Source: Clytia hemisphaerica (taxonomy: Eukaryota; Cnidaria; Hydrozoa; Leptothecata; Clytiidae). Taken from it: a stretch of 64,000 nucleotides of DNA. The stretch lies in the NCBI GenBank assembly GCA_902728285.1, contig CACVBU010000554.1, forward strand, positions 1 to 64,000, read 5' to 3'. Under the pieces are notes generated by a model. It made no database searches, was not told where the DNA came from, and saw only the letters and a program-made list of their open reading frames with translations. A program made the translations under genes and the position numbers. Positions within the stretch are counted from its first letter, which is position 1; each line of letters opens with the position of its first letter. Positions 20,862-34,499 of this stretch are shown one piece after another.

Positions 20862-22017
20862 CTTTAGGCGTACAAACTTTCGCGAGCAGAAACTTTCGCG
20901 ATTTTCGCGAATTTTGGCCCTTTTCGCGAAAGTAAATGTCTTTAAAAATTCTAGGAAGGGCCATTCGCGAAAGTTTATGCTCGCGAAAAATTCTTGACAA
21001 AATAAAAAATCTGTAAAACTTCAAACTTTGAATAAAATGTAACTTTTATGGCACTTTTTAGCCTGCTAAAAGACTAATAAGTCACATGACAAATGTTTCA
21101 AGCCAATTTAAGAAGTATTTGTCTCTCTAAGCCATTTTTTCATGTGAAAATCCTCAATTTTACGTCTTGATTCGCGAAAGTTTATGCTCGCGAAAAATAT
21201 TTTTCCGCTAAATTCGCAAAGTAAATGTCGCACGGTGGTCAAAATAGGCTTTTTTATTACCACTTACTTAATGACTTAAATCCATTATCCTGTTCTTTAT
21301 CATTCTTATAGCCTTAGAATAATTTTTTTTGCCCTAAATATTTTTCAAACTATTTTCCAAAAAAAATCAAAAAATTTTTTGAAAAAAAAGTCATCACGTG
21401 ACCGAAAAATACGTCATCAAAATTTAAACGAAAATTTGAAGTTGGTATTATGCTTAAAGCAACATTTCCAAACGATAGATCTTGACGAGTAGTGCTTAAA
21501 AATGGGGTCACTTTAAATTTCAGCTTTTGATTAACTCAAGATATTTAGAATTAAAGGTATGACCATATATGGTAAAAAAACGAATTGCAGAGTTTAAACT
21601 GTATGTTCCCGATATACTTAAAAGCTGAAAACTGACATGAAGGAAGTTATGGTTAAAAGGAAATTTTCTATCTTAAGACTTAGGGAATTAAGGCCTGTAA
21701 TTTTCTGCTAGGTCTGATTTTTTACCAAAGACAGGGGTAAAAATGAGGGTTTTCCGTTTTTGAAAATCGGGAAATCGGGAAATCTAAAAATTTTCAAGAC
21801 AAAAATTTTTCTTTTATTATTTTGAAGTTACGTACCAAGTTTGAAGGCATTTTGATGATTCTACAAGGCTCTGTAAACCTAAACATAATTCGCTGTGTGA
21901 CGTCACAGGCTTAGTCTATGTGGGCAAAATATAGCTACTTTTTACCACTGTGTCGTGAATTTCGTGATTTTTCGTCCTCGCGAAAGTTTCTGCTCGCGAA
22001 AGTTTGTACGCCTAAAG
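20862..22017. mobile_element. 1156-bp TA-flanked DNA element with CGCGAAAG-rich ends
   Basis: CTTTAGGCGTACAAACTTTC at the left is inverted at the right as GAAAGTTTGTACGCCTAAAG, and the match continues through CGCGAGCAGAAACTTTCGCG. TA flanks both sides (20860-20861 and 22018-22019). CTCGCGAAAGTTTCTGC-type blocks recur inside. It is noncoding and Tc1/mariner-like by target site. Confidence 0.8.
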
Positions 22018-24534
22018 TATGGTCAGAAGCGTGATTCCATAGTTGAAGTAGTGAAAGTTATTGTTTTAATACTGACAGTTTCATGTCTCATTCAAACAAT
22101 CCTCAGTTGAAAATAATTTTTTTTCAAACTAATTTTGGCGGATTTGGTGAATTTAGACGCCAAAATTAGTTCCCGCTAAAATTAAATATTTTGCTCACTC
22201 GCCAAAATAAGTTCCCACCAAAATTATTTTTTTTGTTTTTTTCGCCTAAATGAACCCTGAAATTCATCAAAGTTGCTCAAAATAAGGCAAAATAGAACAA
22301 ATTTACGCTGTCATTCGCCAAAATTAGTTCCCGCCAAAATTTAAAAATTTCGCCATTCGCCAAAAAAAAGATTTTTGCTGCCAGCCAAAATTAGTTCCCG
22401 CAAAAATAAGTTTCCTTAAGGTAGAGTTCTGTTTATTATTATATATAAGAATCTTCGCTCAATCAGCAAAAAAAGCAAATTATGTCATTTTTTTGCAAAA
22501 TACAGAAGGAAACCTTGCGAGATTAAATTTCGCGATTTCGCGAATTTTTGCCATTTTCGCGAATTTAAAACTCGCGAAAGGAAAACGCGCGAGATTCCTG
22601 ACCTGCAAAATTAAATCCACCACAATTTTTTTTTTAATTGCATTTTCGGCGGAGAAACCAGTTCAAATTCTTCATTTTTGGCAAAAGATGGCTATTTTTC
22701 AGCTGTTTTCAGGCTTATTTGCAAAATTAAATCCACGCGAATTTTTTCAAAACCCTTACTCGCGAAATCAAATCCAGAAAATCTTGCGATTTTTTTCGCT
22801 CCAATTAAAGTAACATTTTCAGTTTCAGTTAAGCTGTTTTTCTGAAATTCCCACAGCATATTCCATAAATTTCATTCCATTTTTTAAAGAAATTAGTTAG
22901 TTTTCATAAAAGTAAATCAAGACGTCGTTAAGATTAAATTTTTCATTTTCAATATTTTTTAATTTTCAGTCTGGATTTTGCATCATAGAAAATCTTGACA
23001 TATTTTATAAAAATCATAATTAATCCATAAGTCAAAACTTAAAATTTAAATGCATCCATCGGTTCGTAAATTTAAGAGTTCATAGTTTCTCCCTCTATCA
23101 GTATTACCACTGGCCTTCATAATTTGATCTTGACTTATATACCCCTACGTTTCGGGGGCCCAAAAACATGTATTCTAACAACCAGGGGTATACTGGTTTT
23201 GGGAAATAAAGTAGGGATGTTAATTAAAGTTTTGCAGGCAGCAAAAAGTTTCTTTTAACTTCTTTTCCCCTGGATTTGAGCTTTTTTATTGTTAAAAAAG
23301 AGGGAGCTTACGTTCCAAAATCGATTTATTTTGCAAACTTTTTTATCATCATGTGATTAGACAAAACAAAACGCGCAAGAATCCGAGATTCCAGTCCAAT
23401 ATATGCGTGAAACTATGAGTGCCTCCTCGTCGCTACGCTCCTGCGGGGGCAATTAAGCTTTCCTTATTTTCCATTATTTTAAGCTTTCTCCTATTTTCCA
23501 TCTGCTTGTAGATTTAGAAATGGCCCACCAAAGTTTTAGTCGGTCTTAATTATTTGTCGGCCCTTAGTAAAATTAGGGCCGACTAAGTTTTGGTCGAACT
23601 ATTGACTGAAATTTAAAACTGCTGGTTACCTGAAGGGAACTTATTTTGGTGGGAACTACTCTTAGGTGCCAAATAAACGCCCCCCCCCCACTTGTTAATT
23701 TTTCGAAAATTTTCCAACTCCCCCGGACCTTATTAGTGAGGTTAAGTAAATCGGTAAAATCACGACGACGAACGAAAATTTAACAGGCTAGTCAGTTTCA
23801 ACCAATCAAATTTTGTATTTCCACTAGCCCATTACATTTTTCGTCCGTCGGAGATGTTGGAAGGACCTATCTCGCAGTTATGAAATACTACGATTTGATT
23901 GGTGCGAATTTGATTGTGTACATACGGTCCGAAATCGAGACCAAATCTATATGAAAATGGTAGACCAAGCTGCGTAAAAATTTCTAAGCTGGGCTGGATC
24001 AGATTTGACTATTGACTTTTCTTGACCATTCGTTTAACTGACTGCGCAATTCAAGTGAGGCTAAATTGTCATTCATATACCATGACCAATACCTACGATA
24101 ACTATGCTGCTTTTCATAATCTAGCAAAACCAATCTGATAGGGTAAGTTTGTATGTTTACTACACTGACTGCTTTGCTGGCATGGCTGTGCATACTGCAC
24201 TGTAATTTTTTTTATCCACATGCGCCATGGCACCTTTTCACCTCTCCTCTGGTGTCAATCTAGGTTAAGAGATAAATGGATCAGTATCTGGATCTACACA
24301 GCCCTGGCCTGGGCCTTTTTGTAGACCCGGCGGCAGATTCAGGCTCAGTCCTCAGAGGGGGCATGGCAGGGTGTACGTGTGTGTGTTGTGGGACATTCAT
24401 CACCATATCATGCAATGATATCTAAAGATATCATACCCCACCCTCCCAGCAGCAAAGTATCTGGCTTGCGTTTCCGAACAGCCTGCCAGTGAGCTGAACA
24501 GTGGACTGGGCTGCAGGGGGTAAGAAGCACAGTA
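22018..24534. other. Intergenic repeat debris
   Basis: 22120-22428 carries repeated GCCAAAATTAGTTCCCGCC blocks ending TTCCTTAAGGTA, a truncated relative of the element at 51545-51897. 22500-22800 is rich in TTCGCGAAT motifs. Around 23645-23745 is a half copy (TACTCTTAGGTGCC) of the element at 31095-31362, followed by a stretch (GTGAGGTTAAGTAAAT, CACGACGACGA) that recurs inverted at about 46335-46372. No gene is recognised. Confidence 0.45.
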
Positions 24535-27480
24535 GATCGATTTGATTTGTTCAGTAGATCGATTTGATTGGATTTGTTCGGTAGATCGATTGGATTTGTT
24601 TGTTGGATCGATTTGATTGGATTTATTTGTTGGATCGATTTGATTGGATTTGTTCGTTAGATCGATTTGATTGAATTTGTTCGGTAGATCGATTTGATTG
24701 AATTTGTTCGGTAGATCGATTTGATTTGTTCGGTAGATCGATTGGATTGGATTTGTTCGGTAGATCGATTGGATTGGATTTGTTCGGTAGATCGATTTGA
24801 TTGGATTTGTTCGGTAGATTGATTGGATTTGTTTGGTAGATCGATTGGATTGGTTCGGTAGATCGATTGGATTTGTTTGGTAGATCGATTGGATTGGATT
24901 TGTTCGGTAGATCGATTGGATTGGATTTGTTCGGTAGATCGATTGGATTTGTTCGGTAGATCGATTGGATTTGTTTGGTAGATCAATTGGATTTGTTCGG
25001 TAGATCGATTGGATTGGTTCGGTTGATCGATTGGATTGGTTCGGTAGATCGATTGGATTGGTTCGGTAGATCGATTGGATTGGTTCGGTAGATCGATTGG
25101 ATTGGTTCGGTAGATCGATTGGATTTGTTTGGTAGATCGATTGGATTTGTTCGGTAGATCGATTGGATTGGTTCGGTAGATCGATTGGATTGGATTTGTT
25201 CGGTAGATCGATTGGATTGGATTTGTTCGGTAGATTGATTGGATTTGTTTGGTAGATCGATTGGATTTGTTTGGTAGATCAATTGGATTTGTTTGGTAGA
25301 TCAATTGGATTTGTTTGGTAGATCAATTGGATTTGTTTGGTAGATCGATTGGATTGGTTTGGTAGATCAATTGGATTTGTTTGGTAGATCGATTGGATTG
25401 GTTTGGTAGATCAATTGGATTTGTTCGGTAGATCGATTGGATTGGTTCGGTAGATCGATTGGATTGGTTCGGTAGATCGATTGGATTTGTTTGGTAGATC
25501 GATTGGATTTGTTCGGTAGATCGATTGGATTGGTTCGGTAGATCGATTGGATTGGATTGGTTCCGTAGATCGATTGGATTGGATTTGTTCGGTAGATCGA
25601 TTGGATTGGATTTGTTCGGTAGATCGATTGGATTTGTTTGGTAGATCAATTGGATTTGTTTGGTAGATCGATTGGATTGGTTTGGTAGATCGATTGGATT
25701 GGTTCGGTAGATCAATTGGATTTGTTTGGTAGATCGATTGGATTGGTTCGGTAGATCAATTGGATTTGTTCGGTAGATTGATTGGATTTGTTCGGTAGAT
25801 CGATGGGATTTGTTTGGTAGATCAATTGGATTTGTTTGGTAGATTGATTGGATTTGTTCGGTAGATCGATTGGATTTGTTTGGTAGATCAATTGGATTTG
25901 TTTGGTAGATCAATTGGATTTGTTTGGTAGATCGATTGGATTGGTTTGGTAGATCGATTGGATTGGTTCGGTAGATTGATTGGATTGGTTCGGTAGATTG
26001 ATTGGATTGGTTTGGTAGATCAATTTGATTGGATTGGTTCGGTAGATTGATTGGATTGGATTTGTTCGGTAGATTGATGGGATTGGATTTGTTCGGTAGA
26101 TTGATTGGATTGGATTTGTTCGGTAGATTGATTGGATTTGTTTGGTAGATTGATTGGATTTGTTTGGTAGATCGATTGGATTGGTTCGGTAGATTGATTG
26201 GATTGGTTTGGTAGATCGATTGGACTGGTTCAGTAGATCGATTGGATTGGTTCGGTAGATCGATTGGATTTGTTCGGTAGATCGATTGGATTTGTTCGGT
26301 AGATTGATTGGATTGGTTTGGTAGATCGATTGGACTTGTTCGGTAGATCGATTGGATTTGTTTGGTAGATCAATTGGATTTGTTTGGTAGATCGATTGGA
26401 TTGGTTCGGTAGATCGATTGGATTGGTTCGGTAGATTGATTGGATTTGTTTGGTAGATCGATTGGATTGGTTCGGTAGATTGATTGGATTGGTTTGGTAG
26501 ATCGATTGGACTGGTTCAGTAGATCGATTGGATTGGTTCGGTAGATCGATTGGATTGGTTCGGTAGATCAATTGGATTGGTTCGGTAGATCAATTGGATT
26601 TGTTCGGTAGATCGATTGGATTGGTTCGGTAGATCGATTTGATTGGATTGGTTATGTAGATCGATTTGATTGGATTGGTTATGTAGATCGATTTGATTGG
26701 ATTTGTTCGGTAGATCGATTGGATTGGTTCGGTAGATCGATTTGATTGGATTGGTTCGGTAGATCGATTTGATTGGATTTGTTCGGTAGATCGATTGGAT
26801 TTGTTCGGTAGATCGATTGGATTGGTTCGGTAGATCGATTGGATTTGTTCGGTAGATTGATTGGATTGGTTCGGTAGATCGATGGGATTGGTTTGGTAGA
26901 TCGATTGGATTGGTTCGGTAGATCGATTGGATTGGTTCGGTAGATCGATTGGATTGGATTTGTTCGGTAGATCGATTGGATTGGATTTGTTCGGTAGATC
27001 GATTGGATTTGTTCGGTAGATCGATTGGATTGGATTTGTTCGGTAGATTGATTGGATTTGTTTGGTAGATCGATTGGATTTGTTTGGTAGATCGATTCAG
27101 TTGGATTTGTTCGTTGTATCGATTCAGTTGGATTTGTTCGTTGTATCGATTTGATTTGATTGGATTTGTTTGTTAGATCGATTGGATTGGTTTGGTAGAT
27201 GGATTTGATTGAATTTGTTCGGTAGATCAATTGGATTGGTTTGGTAAATTGATTGGATTTGTTCGGTAAATTGATTGGATTTGTTCAGTAGATTGATTGG
27301 ATTTGTTCAGTAGATTGATTGGATTTGTTCGGTAGATCGATTGGATTGGTTCGTTAGATCGATTGGATTGATTCGGTAGATCGATTGGATAGGTAGATAC
27401 ATTGGTAGGATCAACAGTAGATCGATTTGATCAACAGTAGATTGATCCGAACCAATCGATCGATAGATTGATCGATTTGG
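24535..27480. repeat. 21-bp minisatellite array, about 2.9 kb
   Basis: The basic unit is GGTTCGGTAGATCGATTGGAT (with GGTT/TGTT and TCGG/TTGG variants), repeated well over 100 times. Five-base TTGGA insertions make some units 26 bp. Because 21 is a multiple of three, long minus-strand frames are open and encode NPIDLPN / QSNRSTE-type heptads (24657-25304, 25323-25913, 26230-26571, 26679-27230). The array decays after about 27300 into GATCGATC fragments. The frames look like a by-product of the repeat length. Confidence 0.95.
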
Positions 27481-27650
27481 TTTAGTAGATTGCTCGGATC
27501 GGTTGATAATCAATAGCAGCCAGCCAATAGTCAACAGCCAGTAAAAAATGGATAGCCGCTAGTCAATGGTCAGTAGGGGTTGTTAGAATCAGCCAGCCAA
27601 CATTCAACAGCAACCATTCAATAATGGATAGCAACCAGCAACTGTTAAAG
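27481..27650. repeat. Degenerate CAGCCAGC/CAACAG repeat at array edge
   Basis: Loose tandem copies of AGCCAGCCAATAGTCAACAG with ATGGATAGC follow the minisatellite. This is probably an older decayed array. Confidence 0.5.
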
Positions 27651-30600
27651 AGGAACTTTTTTAAGAGACCCTTTAGGGTATGTATATGAAAAATGAGGGA
27701 GAAGAAAACTTTACACGAACGTCTATAAAGATCTCTCTGCTCTGTTATGAGTCTTCAAAGTTGGCTTTCTCCCCTTCATTAAACAACTCACTTTCAGCTG
27801 TGTTGTTGAGAGATTGTGACCTCACTGTTTCGAAGCTATATCTTTTGTATTGTAAATTAGAGGGAAAATGTAGTGAATATAGCCAAATATTTTGGGTGAG
27901 ATTCATAGTAATTTTTTTTATATGGAAAAAAATTTGATTTCCCTTAAATCAAAATGGAATAAAATGCTGCATCTGAATGTTGCAATATTATGTTTTTAAT
28001 TTGGACCAAATGAGTCTAAATTCGAAGTCGAGTTTTATAAGTAATATTGCTTTTATTAGCAAGGCCGTTTGCTAAAAATATGTTTGTAGAGTATGTAATA
28101 AATTTTTGAATCTAAAATACTTTAATAAAGGTTAATCAGTCAATAAATTGCTAGTAGAAATCTTAAAAATACTTTTAACTCAATACTTAATACTTTTAGC
28201 TTAAGTTAAAGGTTTGATACTAAAAACAGAAAGCATCCTCTGCAAGACCATTAATCTAAACAACAACATTTCAATAATGTATCTACTAATTGGATGGATT
28301 TATACCTCTGCACTAAAAGATACCATGAGTAAACAACCTGTTTAAAACTTCCACACTGGTGGTCAGTGAAAAGGCTCCTGGTTTATAAAAAGTATTTTCA
28401 CTGAAATATGTGGCCAAAAATTAACTTTACAAAGTCAATTTCGTTTGATAAAATTGAGTAAGAAGCTTTTTACATCTAAATATTTTGAGAGAAGCAAAGA
28501 TAAGACTAAGTAAGGCAAGGTTGAAGGTCTTACAAGTATTACTTTTTCCCCTAATTCTTTTGCGTGCAGAAGAGACTAAATATATCGATAAAAGTTTCGT
28601 TAAAAATAATTTATTTAAAAAATTATCGTTCCAGGGTTTAAAAGAAGTAATATTTTATACGTCATGCCACTAGAGATACAACTTTTATCATTTTGATTAT
28701 AATTGGTTGCATAATTTTTTCATTAATTAGGCTTGTGAATGGAATGTATATTGCAAGACTGCCTAAATTCTCAAAGGATATTCTAATTTCACAGGTACCG
28801 CTCTATTTGATCTTCTCGGGTTTTGACTTTATGATTACCTTAGATATCAGAATGTTTTCTGCCAATGGGAGCCTCAATTTCCCTCTATAAAGTGGCTAGC
28901 TAAAAGTCTATCCAGGGTATATATGTACTCTTTTTATTTTGGGGTTAGCTTTTCATAGAATTTATCAATCTTAATAAACTTACAGATCATAGCACTTGTC
29001 TACAAGATTTTCATTGTTTTCTTCTTCATTTTCACCTAAATTCTTTATTGATTTCAAAGTGTTTTTCATTTGAAACCAACAAAAGAGCCTTTGAAGAAGG
29101 AAAGAAAATCATTACAACTCTTATAACTCTTTTAGCTGCGAAGAAGAAAACAAGAAAAGCAAGTAAAGCTGAAGGAAAAGAAAACAGCAACCCTTACGAA
29201 ACAGGTGAATTTATTTTCATCGTATTGAGTATTGTATAACAGAAATCAAAATGTGTAGAGTGTAACTATCTTTTTTACAACTCATTAGATCCCAACCAGT
29301 AAGCCATGACTCAGCTTAACCACCAAAGTGTAAGCCACATAATTTTCCCAAGTTATGGTCAATTTAGTGGCTGACAGTAAAAATGTCACAAAACAGGGGT
29401 TTATTTTTGATTGGGATCAATAGTAGAAGTAGTCGCAAGATGTAAAGTATATCATTGATTTTTGATCCTTCGGTTTTTTTATTTGAATACCGTTTGTAAT
29501 GGTTTATCCTGGTACAGTAAACATCTTTTATGTTTTAGAAAAAATCTGCTGCAAAAAGTTTTGTTTAAAGCCAAAGCAACCCCATGTGTTTGTATATGCC
29601 ACACAAGACGCACCACCACAAATTTGTCGAGCCTCGAGTACCCCGATCCCAATCATGTGGATGTCATTTTATTTATTTCTCCTTTGGTTGGAGAATATAA
29701 ACGGCGAGTGCTCAGAAATTTGTTTCTAAAAGCATCAATTTCCATGGTCGGTTCTTTTTTGTCTTCATTCATATGTCATTTTCTGTTGTTTTTTTCACAC
29801 AGGACGTTATCATGGTTAGAGGATCTTGTCGAATTTAAGAAAAGACTCAAGATCTTGCACTAATAACATGAAATATATTGTAAGTTTCTACCCAGAATTT
29901 TGATTACACCTTTTTTATCGAGTTGCTAAGGGTCTAGCCTTGAAAATGGCCAAAAACCGAAGCAACTTGGCTCGGCAATCCATGCCATGAAACTAAGAAA
30001 ATGTCATTTTATCACAATTCCTCGCGGAGTTGATTCTATTCTTTTTCATTTTCGATTCGATTTTTTTTCTGTTTTTTTTCTTCTAATCTGATAATATTCT
30101 ATTCGTGATCATCTTTTCAACGCGCATAAACTGGCTATCTAATTCAAAACTTACAAGCATTTCAAATTTTACTGATAGCATAGCTAATTTGAAATAGGCT
30201 TTATTTATATTGTACCGGGTGCGCCACAAAAAAGTTTCTCCCTTTAGAACTAATTTTCTAGAAATCTAAAGATTTTAAAAGAACCATTTCTATTTTACTG
30301 GAAAGAAGAAAGATAAACTTAAATTTTGATGGGTCATTTATTAAATTCGATTCATTAGATCAAAAGTTATGCGCAATTGAATAAAAAAGTTAATTTCTGA
30401 AAGTGCTCGAAAACGTTGAGAATCGACCTATCAAATTTTTATATTAAAATTGGCAATTACAATAACCTTTACATGATTAAAAGCATTTTTCAGTGATTAA
30501 ACACATAAAATTTCGAAACTGAAAGGCCGAAAGGGTTCATAATCTTCATCAAAATCACTTTAATTTATTTTTACCGAAATTTTCCTCCGATTTTCGGTTT

Positions 30601-31094
30601 TAGATTAAATAAAGTCTTTGTAAGGCTGGATCTACCTCGCAACCATTCTTTATGAATTTTCATGAATTTTACCAGATTTTTTTGCCTTTTTCGACGAATT
30701 TTCTGCCTTTGATTGAAATTCAACTTTCCTTTACATAACAAAAGGTCATTTAGACAGCTAATTATCATTTTTAATGACTGAAACGAAGGATAATGATGTA
30801 TCATGTAATTATGCTTCTGTTTAATTTGATAGGTCGACTTTTAGCGTACTCGAAGGTACTGGAGCTCTTAACATGATAATGTTGGAAAGTTTTCGGCCAC
30901 TAAAAGGCGTATAATGATATCCATTCATTTTTGTAAATTGGACCAAAGAAAAAATATTTTTTCAAAAAATTAAAAATAAGCCATTAGATATTTTTTCAAG
31001 GGACAAGCTTGCCAAATTTCAATTCTATTTGACAATTTTTAAATAAATATTTTAAAAAAATTCTACAACCAATCCTCAGACATTCACCTAAATA
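27651..31094. other. Mostly noncoding; possible weak exons
   Basis: Open stretches at 27690-27900, 29100-29206 (Lys-rich AAKKKTRKASKAEGKE), 29540-29740 and 29800-29863 have some splice-like borders. They could be upstream exons of the gene ending at 32850, but no family is recognised and phases could not be chained. No RNA gene was seen. Confidence 0.25.
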
Positions 31095-31362
31095 CTCTTA
31101 GGTCTCTAATAGACCCGCTAATTAATTTTTCGAAAATTTCCATCCAGGACATTCCTGTTCCAATCCCCCGCTTATTAAAGTTAGAAAAAATATTTTCAAA
31201 ACTTCTTCATTTTGCCTCAATTCTTATATATCAGCCTCTGTTTTAGTAATTTTTCACCAGGACATTTTTATTCCAATCCCCCCCCCCCCCGCAATTAGTT
31301 TTTGAATAAATTTCCAACCGCCCCGCTTATTCCAGACCCCCCGTCTATTAGCGACCTAAGAG
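31095..31362. mobile_element. 268-bp TA-flanked MITE (CTCTTAGGTC ends)
   Basis: CTCTTAGGTCTCTAATAGAC is inverted as GTCTATTAGCGACCTAAGAG, with TA at 31093-31094 and 31363-31364. The interior holds C-runs and TTTTTCGAAAATTTCCA repeats. A half copy lies near 23645. Confidence 0.8.
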
Positions 31363-32110
31363 TAACAGGTGTACCAAATTTTATTGGAATCTAAATATTT
31401 CTTAGGTCTCTAGATCACTTTAAAGATTTATGTAAACGGACACAGAGCCAGATTCCCCTAGCACACTTTTTGTTTTCTATATTTTTGATAAAAATTATGA
31501 TTTCCTACCTACATAGTTATTGAGGAACATAACAAAATCCGGTTCATAATAAGATCTAAAAAAATTCACTTTTCGACGAGCTATAGCCCACTCCTATATT
31601 TAGTTTTATTTTGAAAATATCGGCTATGTAGTAGAAGTATCAAACTTAAAAGATATAGGGCTTCTAGAAAATTAGATGATTAATCATTTTGTTGTTGTAT
31701 TCTTCAAATATAATTCATGGCATGCTACGGATACAAGTTAATCATTTTTCAAAATCAGATGTCTTTGAGCCCCCATGAAGTTGTCAATTTTCTAATGACT
31801 TTGTTATAAATGTTCTAATTTTAAAGATGTTTTGGGCTGAATGTCCTAAAATTTCGTCAATTTTGTCCTGAAAGTTCTGTGTGTGTAATCTTTTACGTAC
31901 AATTGAAATTGCTATTGATTTTTTTCTTTTATGCATGTGTTTCCTTCTCCAAAAAATATATTTTTCATAGTTTACTGAAATCGGTTCCTAATAAGGGTAT
32001 TTTGAGATCTAATTCTCCTAACTTTATAAATAACTCTCGTTGGAAAGATAATTTTGAGTGTATTAATATGAAGAAAAATTATTTTTTATATTTGATTTGT
32101 TGTACCAATA

Positions 32111-32245
32111 GAAACGTTTCATCTTCATTTTGCTTCTTCATTTTCGAAGATATGAAAAATTGTTTTTCTTTGCATAAACCCACTTAAAATGATCTTTCCA
32201 ACAAGGATGACCCTGATGAAATTAGAAGAATGATATCTCAAAAAT
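32111..32245 (+). repeat. Dispersed repeat copy 1 (pair with 36970-37100)
   Basis: About 130 bases starting CATTTTGCTTCTTCATTTTC and running through ACCCACTTAAAATGAT recur at about 36976-37100 in the same orientation with few changes. It is an unclassified repeat. Confidence 0.75.
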
Positions 32246-32475
32246 CTGTCAAAAATTTCATGGTTTTATTTAGTTTTCCAAAATATAGAGATAAAAATAA
32301 CAAGATGTAAGATGGCAAAAAAATTTTACATCCTGTACGTATAGCACTGACGATGGTATTTTTACCAAAAAGCTTCTGCTTATTTTAAAACTTTGTTGTT
32401 ATTTTTATATCTTATTACTTTTAAACATTGCCACTATATGTATTTTTCAAACTTTGTTATTTCCATTTTTTACAG

Positions 32476-32850
32476 ATTGATTATTTAAAGGTTTTTCTCG
32501 AGAAATTCCTACCCACCGCTGGTACTGAATTGATTAAAAACTTGCTTCTACCGGAGGTAAGTCTATCATTTAATACTGGCTCACAGTTGTTTCCAAAGAA
32601 TGCATAGTGTTGGGAATGCGGAAATACCAGGAAGTCTACGATGCGTGTTGATAGTGGGATTGATGTGTGACAGATCACCTTCAAAGCTATTTATCTTTAA
32701 CAAACTAGTTGTATAAAAAAGCAAAATTAGACCGTTTCACACTATGTTTTTATGCTATTCTAGATCATGGTTCTCGCGATTTCAACCGAGTGTCAATGTC
32801 CGTTGTTTGCTGTCCGAAGAAAGCTTCTGGAAAAGAAATCTGAAACTTAA
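32476..32850 (+). CDS. Terminal two exons of an unidentified gene
   Basis: Exon 32476-32556 (after TTTTTACAG, before GTAAGT) and exon 32764-32850 (after TATTCTAG) are both open in phase 0. They join into a 55-residue C-terminus ending GAAACT-TAA. The peptide starts IDYLKVFLEKFLPTAG, passes LLLPEIMVLAISTE and ends with a basic RRKLLEKKSET tail. The helical leucine-rich segment and clean splice borders support a real gene. I do not recognise the family, and the earlier exons are uncertain. Confidence 0.5.
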
Positions 32851-33047
32851 GTACAGTACGGCACGATTTAGCGATCAATTACCTGTGAAACTACTTGTTC
32901 AATAGTAATATCAAATAATAGTGTATATCAAATAACTCGGTTCAGAAATATTTTATTTTTAGTAAATGGATTATCTAGTTATATACTACCAGACTTAGTA
33001 AATATATGTAGATACATTGTTTCTTTCTATTTTATCAAAGTTTTAGT

Positions 33048-33553
33048 GAACATATAAACGACTGGACATCTATCTTTTATTGTCTCTTTGAAGCGAGCTT
33101 CGTTGCCGCCTGTATTTCAAAATTGGTATGAAAAAGACGACAATATTCCGTCATAATTTTATTTCTTTGAATTATTTAGATAAAAAGATTGATGGAGCTT
33201 GAGCATTACTCCTAATGTACAAAAAAATCATTTTCGAATTTTTTCACAAGTTTGCAATATATTTGATCAACATTTTCAACTCTGAAATGCAGAATTTCAA
33301 CTGCGTGTATACTTTTGAATCACTTTTGTCACTCCAATAATTTTTTTTATGACTTGAAAAAATTAGCTTGCCAAAGTTGAGAGCCTGTGTCATAAGAATA
33401 TCGAAATTAGAATGTGACACTCTCTAAAATTATTAGACACTTTTAAGTCAAAATTTAGAAATATCAGTCGGAGTTTTGACACCTTTTAACGAGGCGGCTA
33501 GCCCTTTCTACAAAAAAACAAAGGAGATGGATGTCCAGTCGTTTATATGTTCA
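33048..33553. mobile_element. ~506-bp element with inverted ends
   Basis: TGAACATATAAACGACTGGA at the left matches its inverse TCCAGTCGTTTATATGTTCA at the right, continuing through CATCYATC. The TIR contains a TATA palindrome, so TA target duplication is possible but ambiguous. It is noncoding. Confidence 0.7.
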
Positions 33554-34497
33554 TGGTGACACCGAAGAGGAGCACTAAACAGAGTTTGAATTTTATAATG
33601 AAGGATTTCTAACATCATTTTTTGAATATATTTTCATTATTATTTTTATGTTGACTTTGAGAAGAAAACCAACAAAATTACCGCATATTAACAGTTTCTT
33701 CTCTTATTTTTATTTTTCATCCTGTTTTTCACATCATAATTGCCCAAACATTTATCCTGTTATGTAAAAATTGCGTATTGACTTCATGAGCATTACTCTC
33801 TACATCAATGCTAAACTTAAACGGTTTGTTTTTACCAGACCTATGGGAAGTTTTTTTCATTTTGCATGCTTACTAAACCTTCTTTAACATGTAAACATGC
33901 CATTTTTTTCGGAGACTTTTTCATCGGGGAGGAAAATCAAATCAGTCAATCAATCTATCCATTTTTTATCACCAAACAAGTTGCTAAGGCCCGAGCCCTG
34001 AAAAATTAGCCAATTTTCATTGCGATTATTAGAAAATCTAATCATGACAGAAAACATAAAATGTAAAAGCAGCAAATTTGTAAGACAAAAAAATGAAGCG
34101 ACTGCTTAGGTAGTAAGTTTCGTCATCATTCGTGACTTAATCAGCATCCTTCATAATCATGACAGCATACATATGATATAAAGCAAATTTCTCAAAAATT
34201 GAGCTAGAATGCCAAACAACCTATTGAGGACTGAAGCTTAAAACTTAGCTCCTTATTAAAAAATATATGCTTACTGCCGTCACATAACAAAAAAGGGTCT
34301 GAAAATTATTTTTTTTACCTCGGGGTGGAAATCTCGCACCATTTTACGAGAGCCCATCGTCGAGAAAGAACGCCAGTCCTATTATTATCTATGTATAATG
34401 TCACATAAGAGAAAATAGTTTAAAAACTAGTTTTTTACCTCGGGGTTGAAATCTTACACCATTATACGAGAGCCCATCATCGTGCACACCAGTCCTA
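33554..34497. other. Intergenic; short direct duplication before satellite
   Basis: No gene was seen. A unit of about 120 bp (TTTTACCTCGGGG...ACGAGAGCCCATC...CAGTCCTATTA) occurs twice, at about 34290-34405 and 34405-34505, leading straight into the satellite. Confidence 0.5.
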
Positions 34498-34499
34498 TT

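Noticed and set aside
24657..27230. Several long minus-strand open frames rich in NPIDLPN heptads
   Set aside because: Unit length divisible by three keeps frames open; no start context, splice signals or non-repeat sequence supports a gene.
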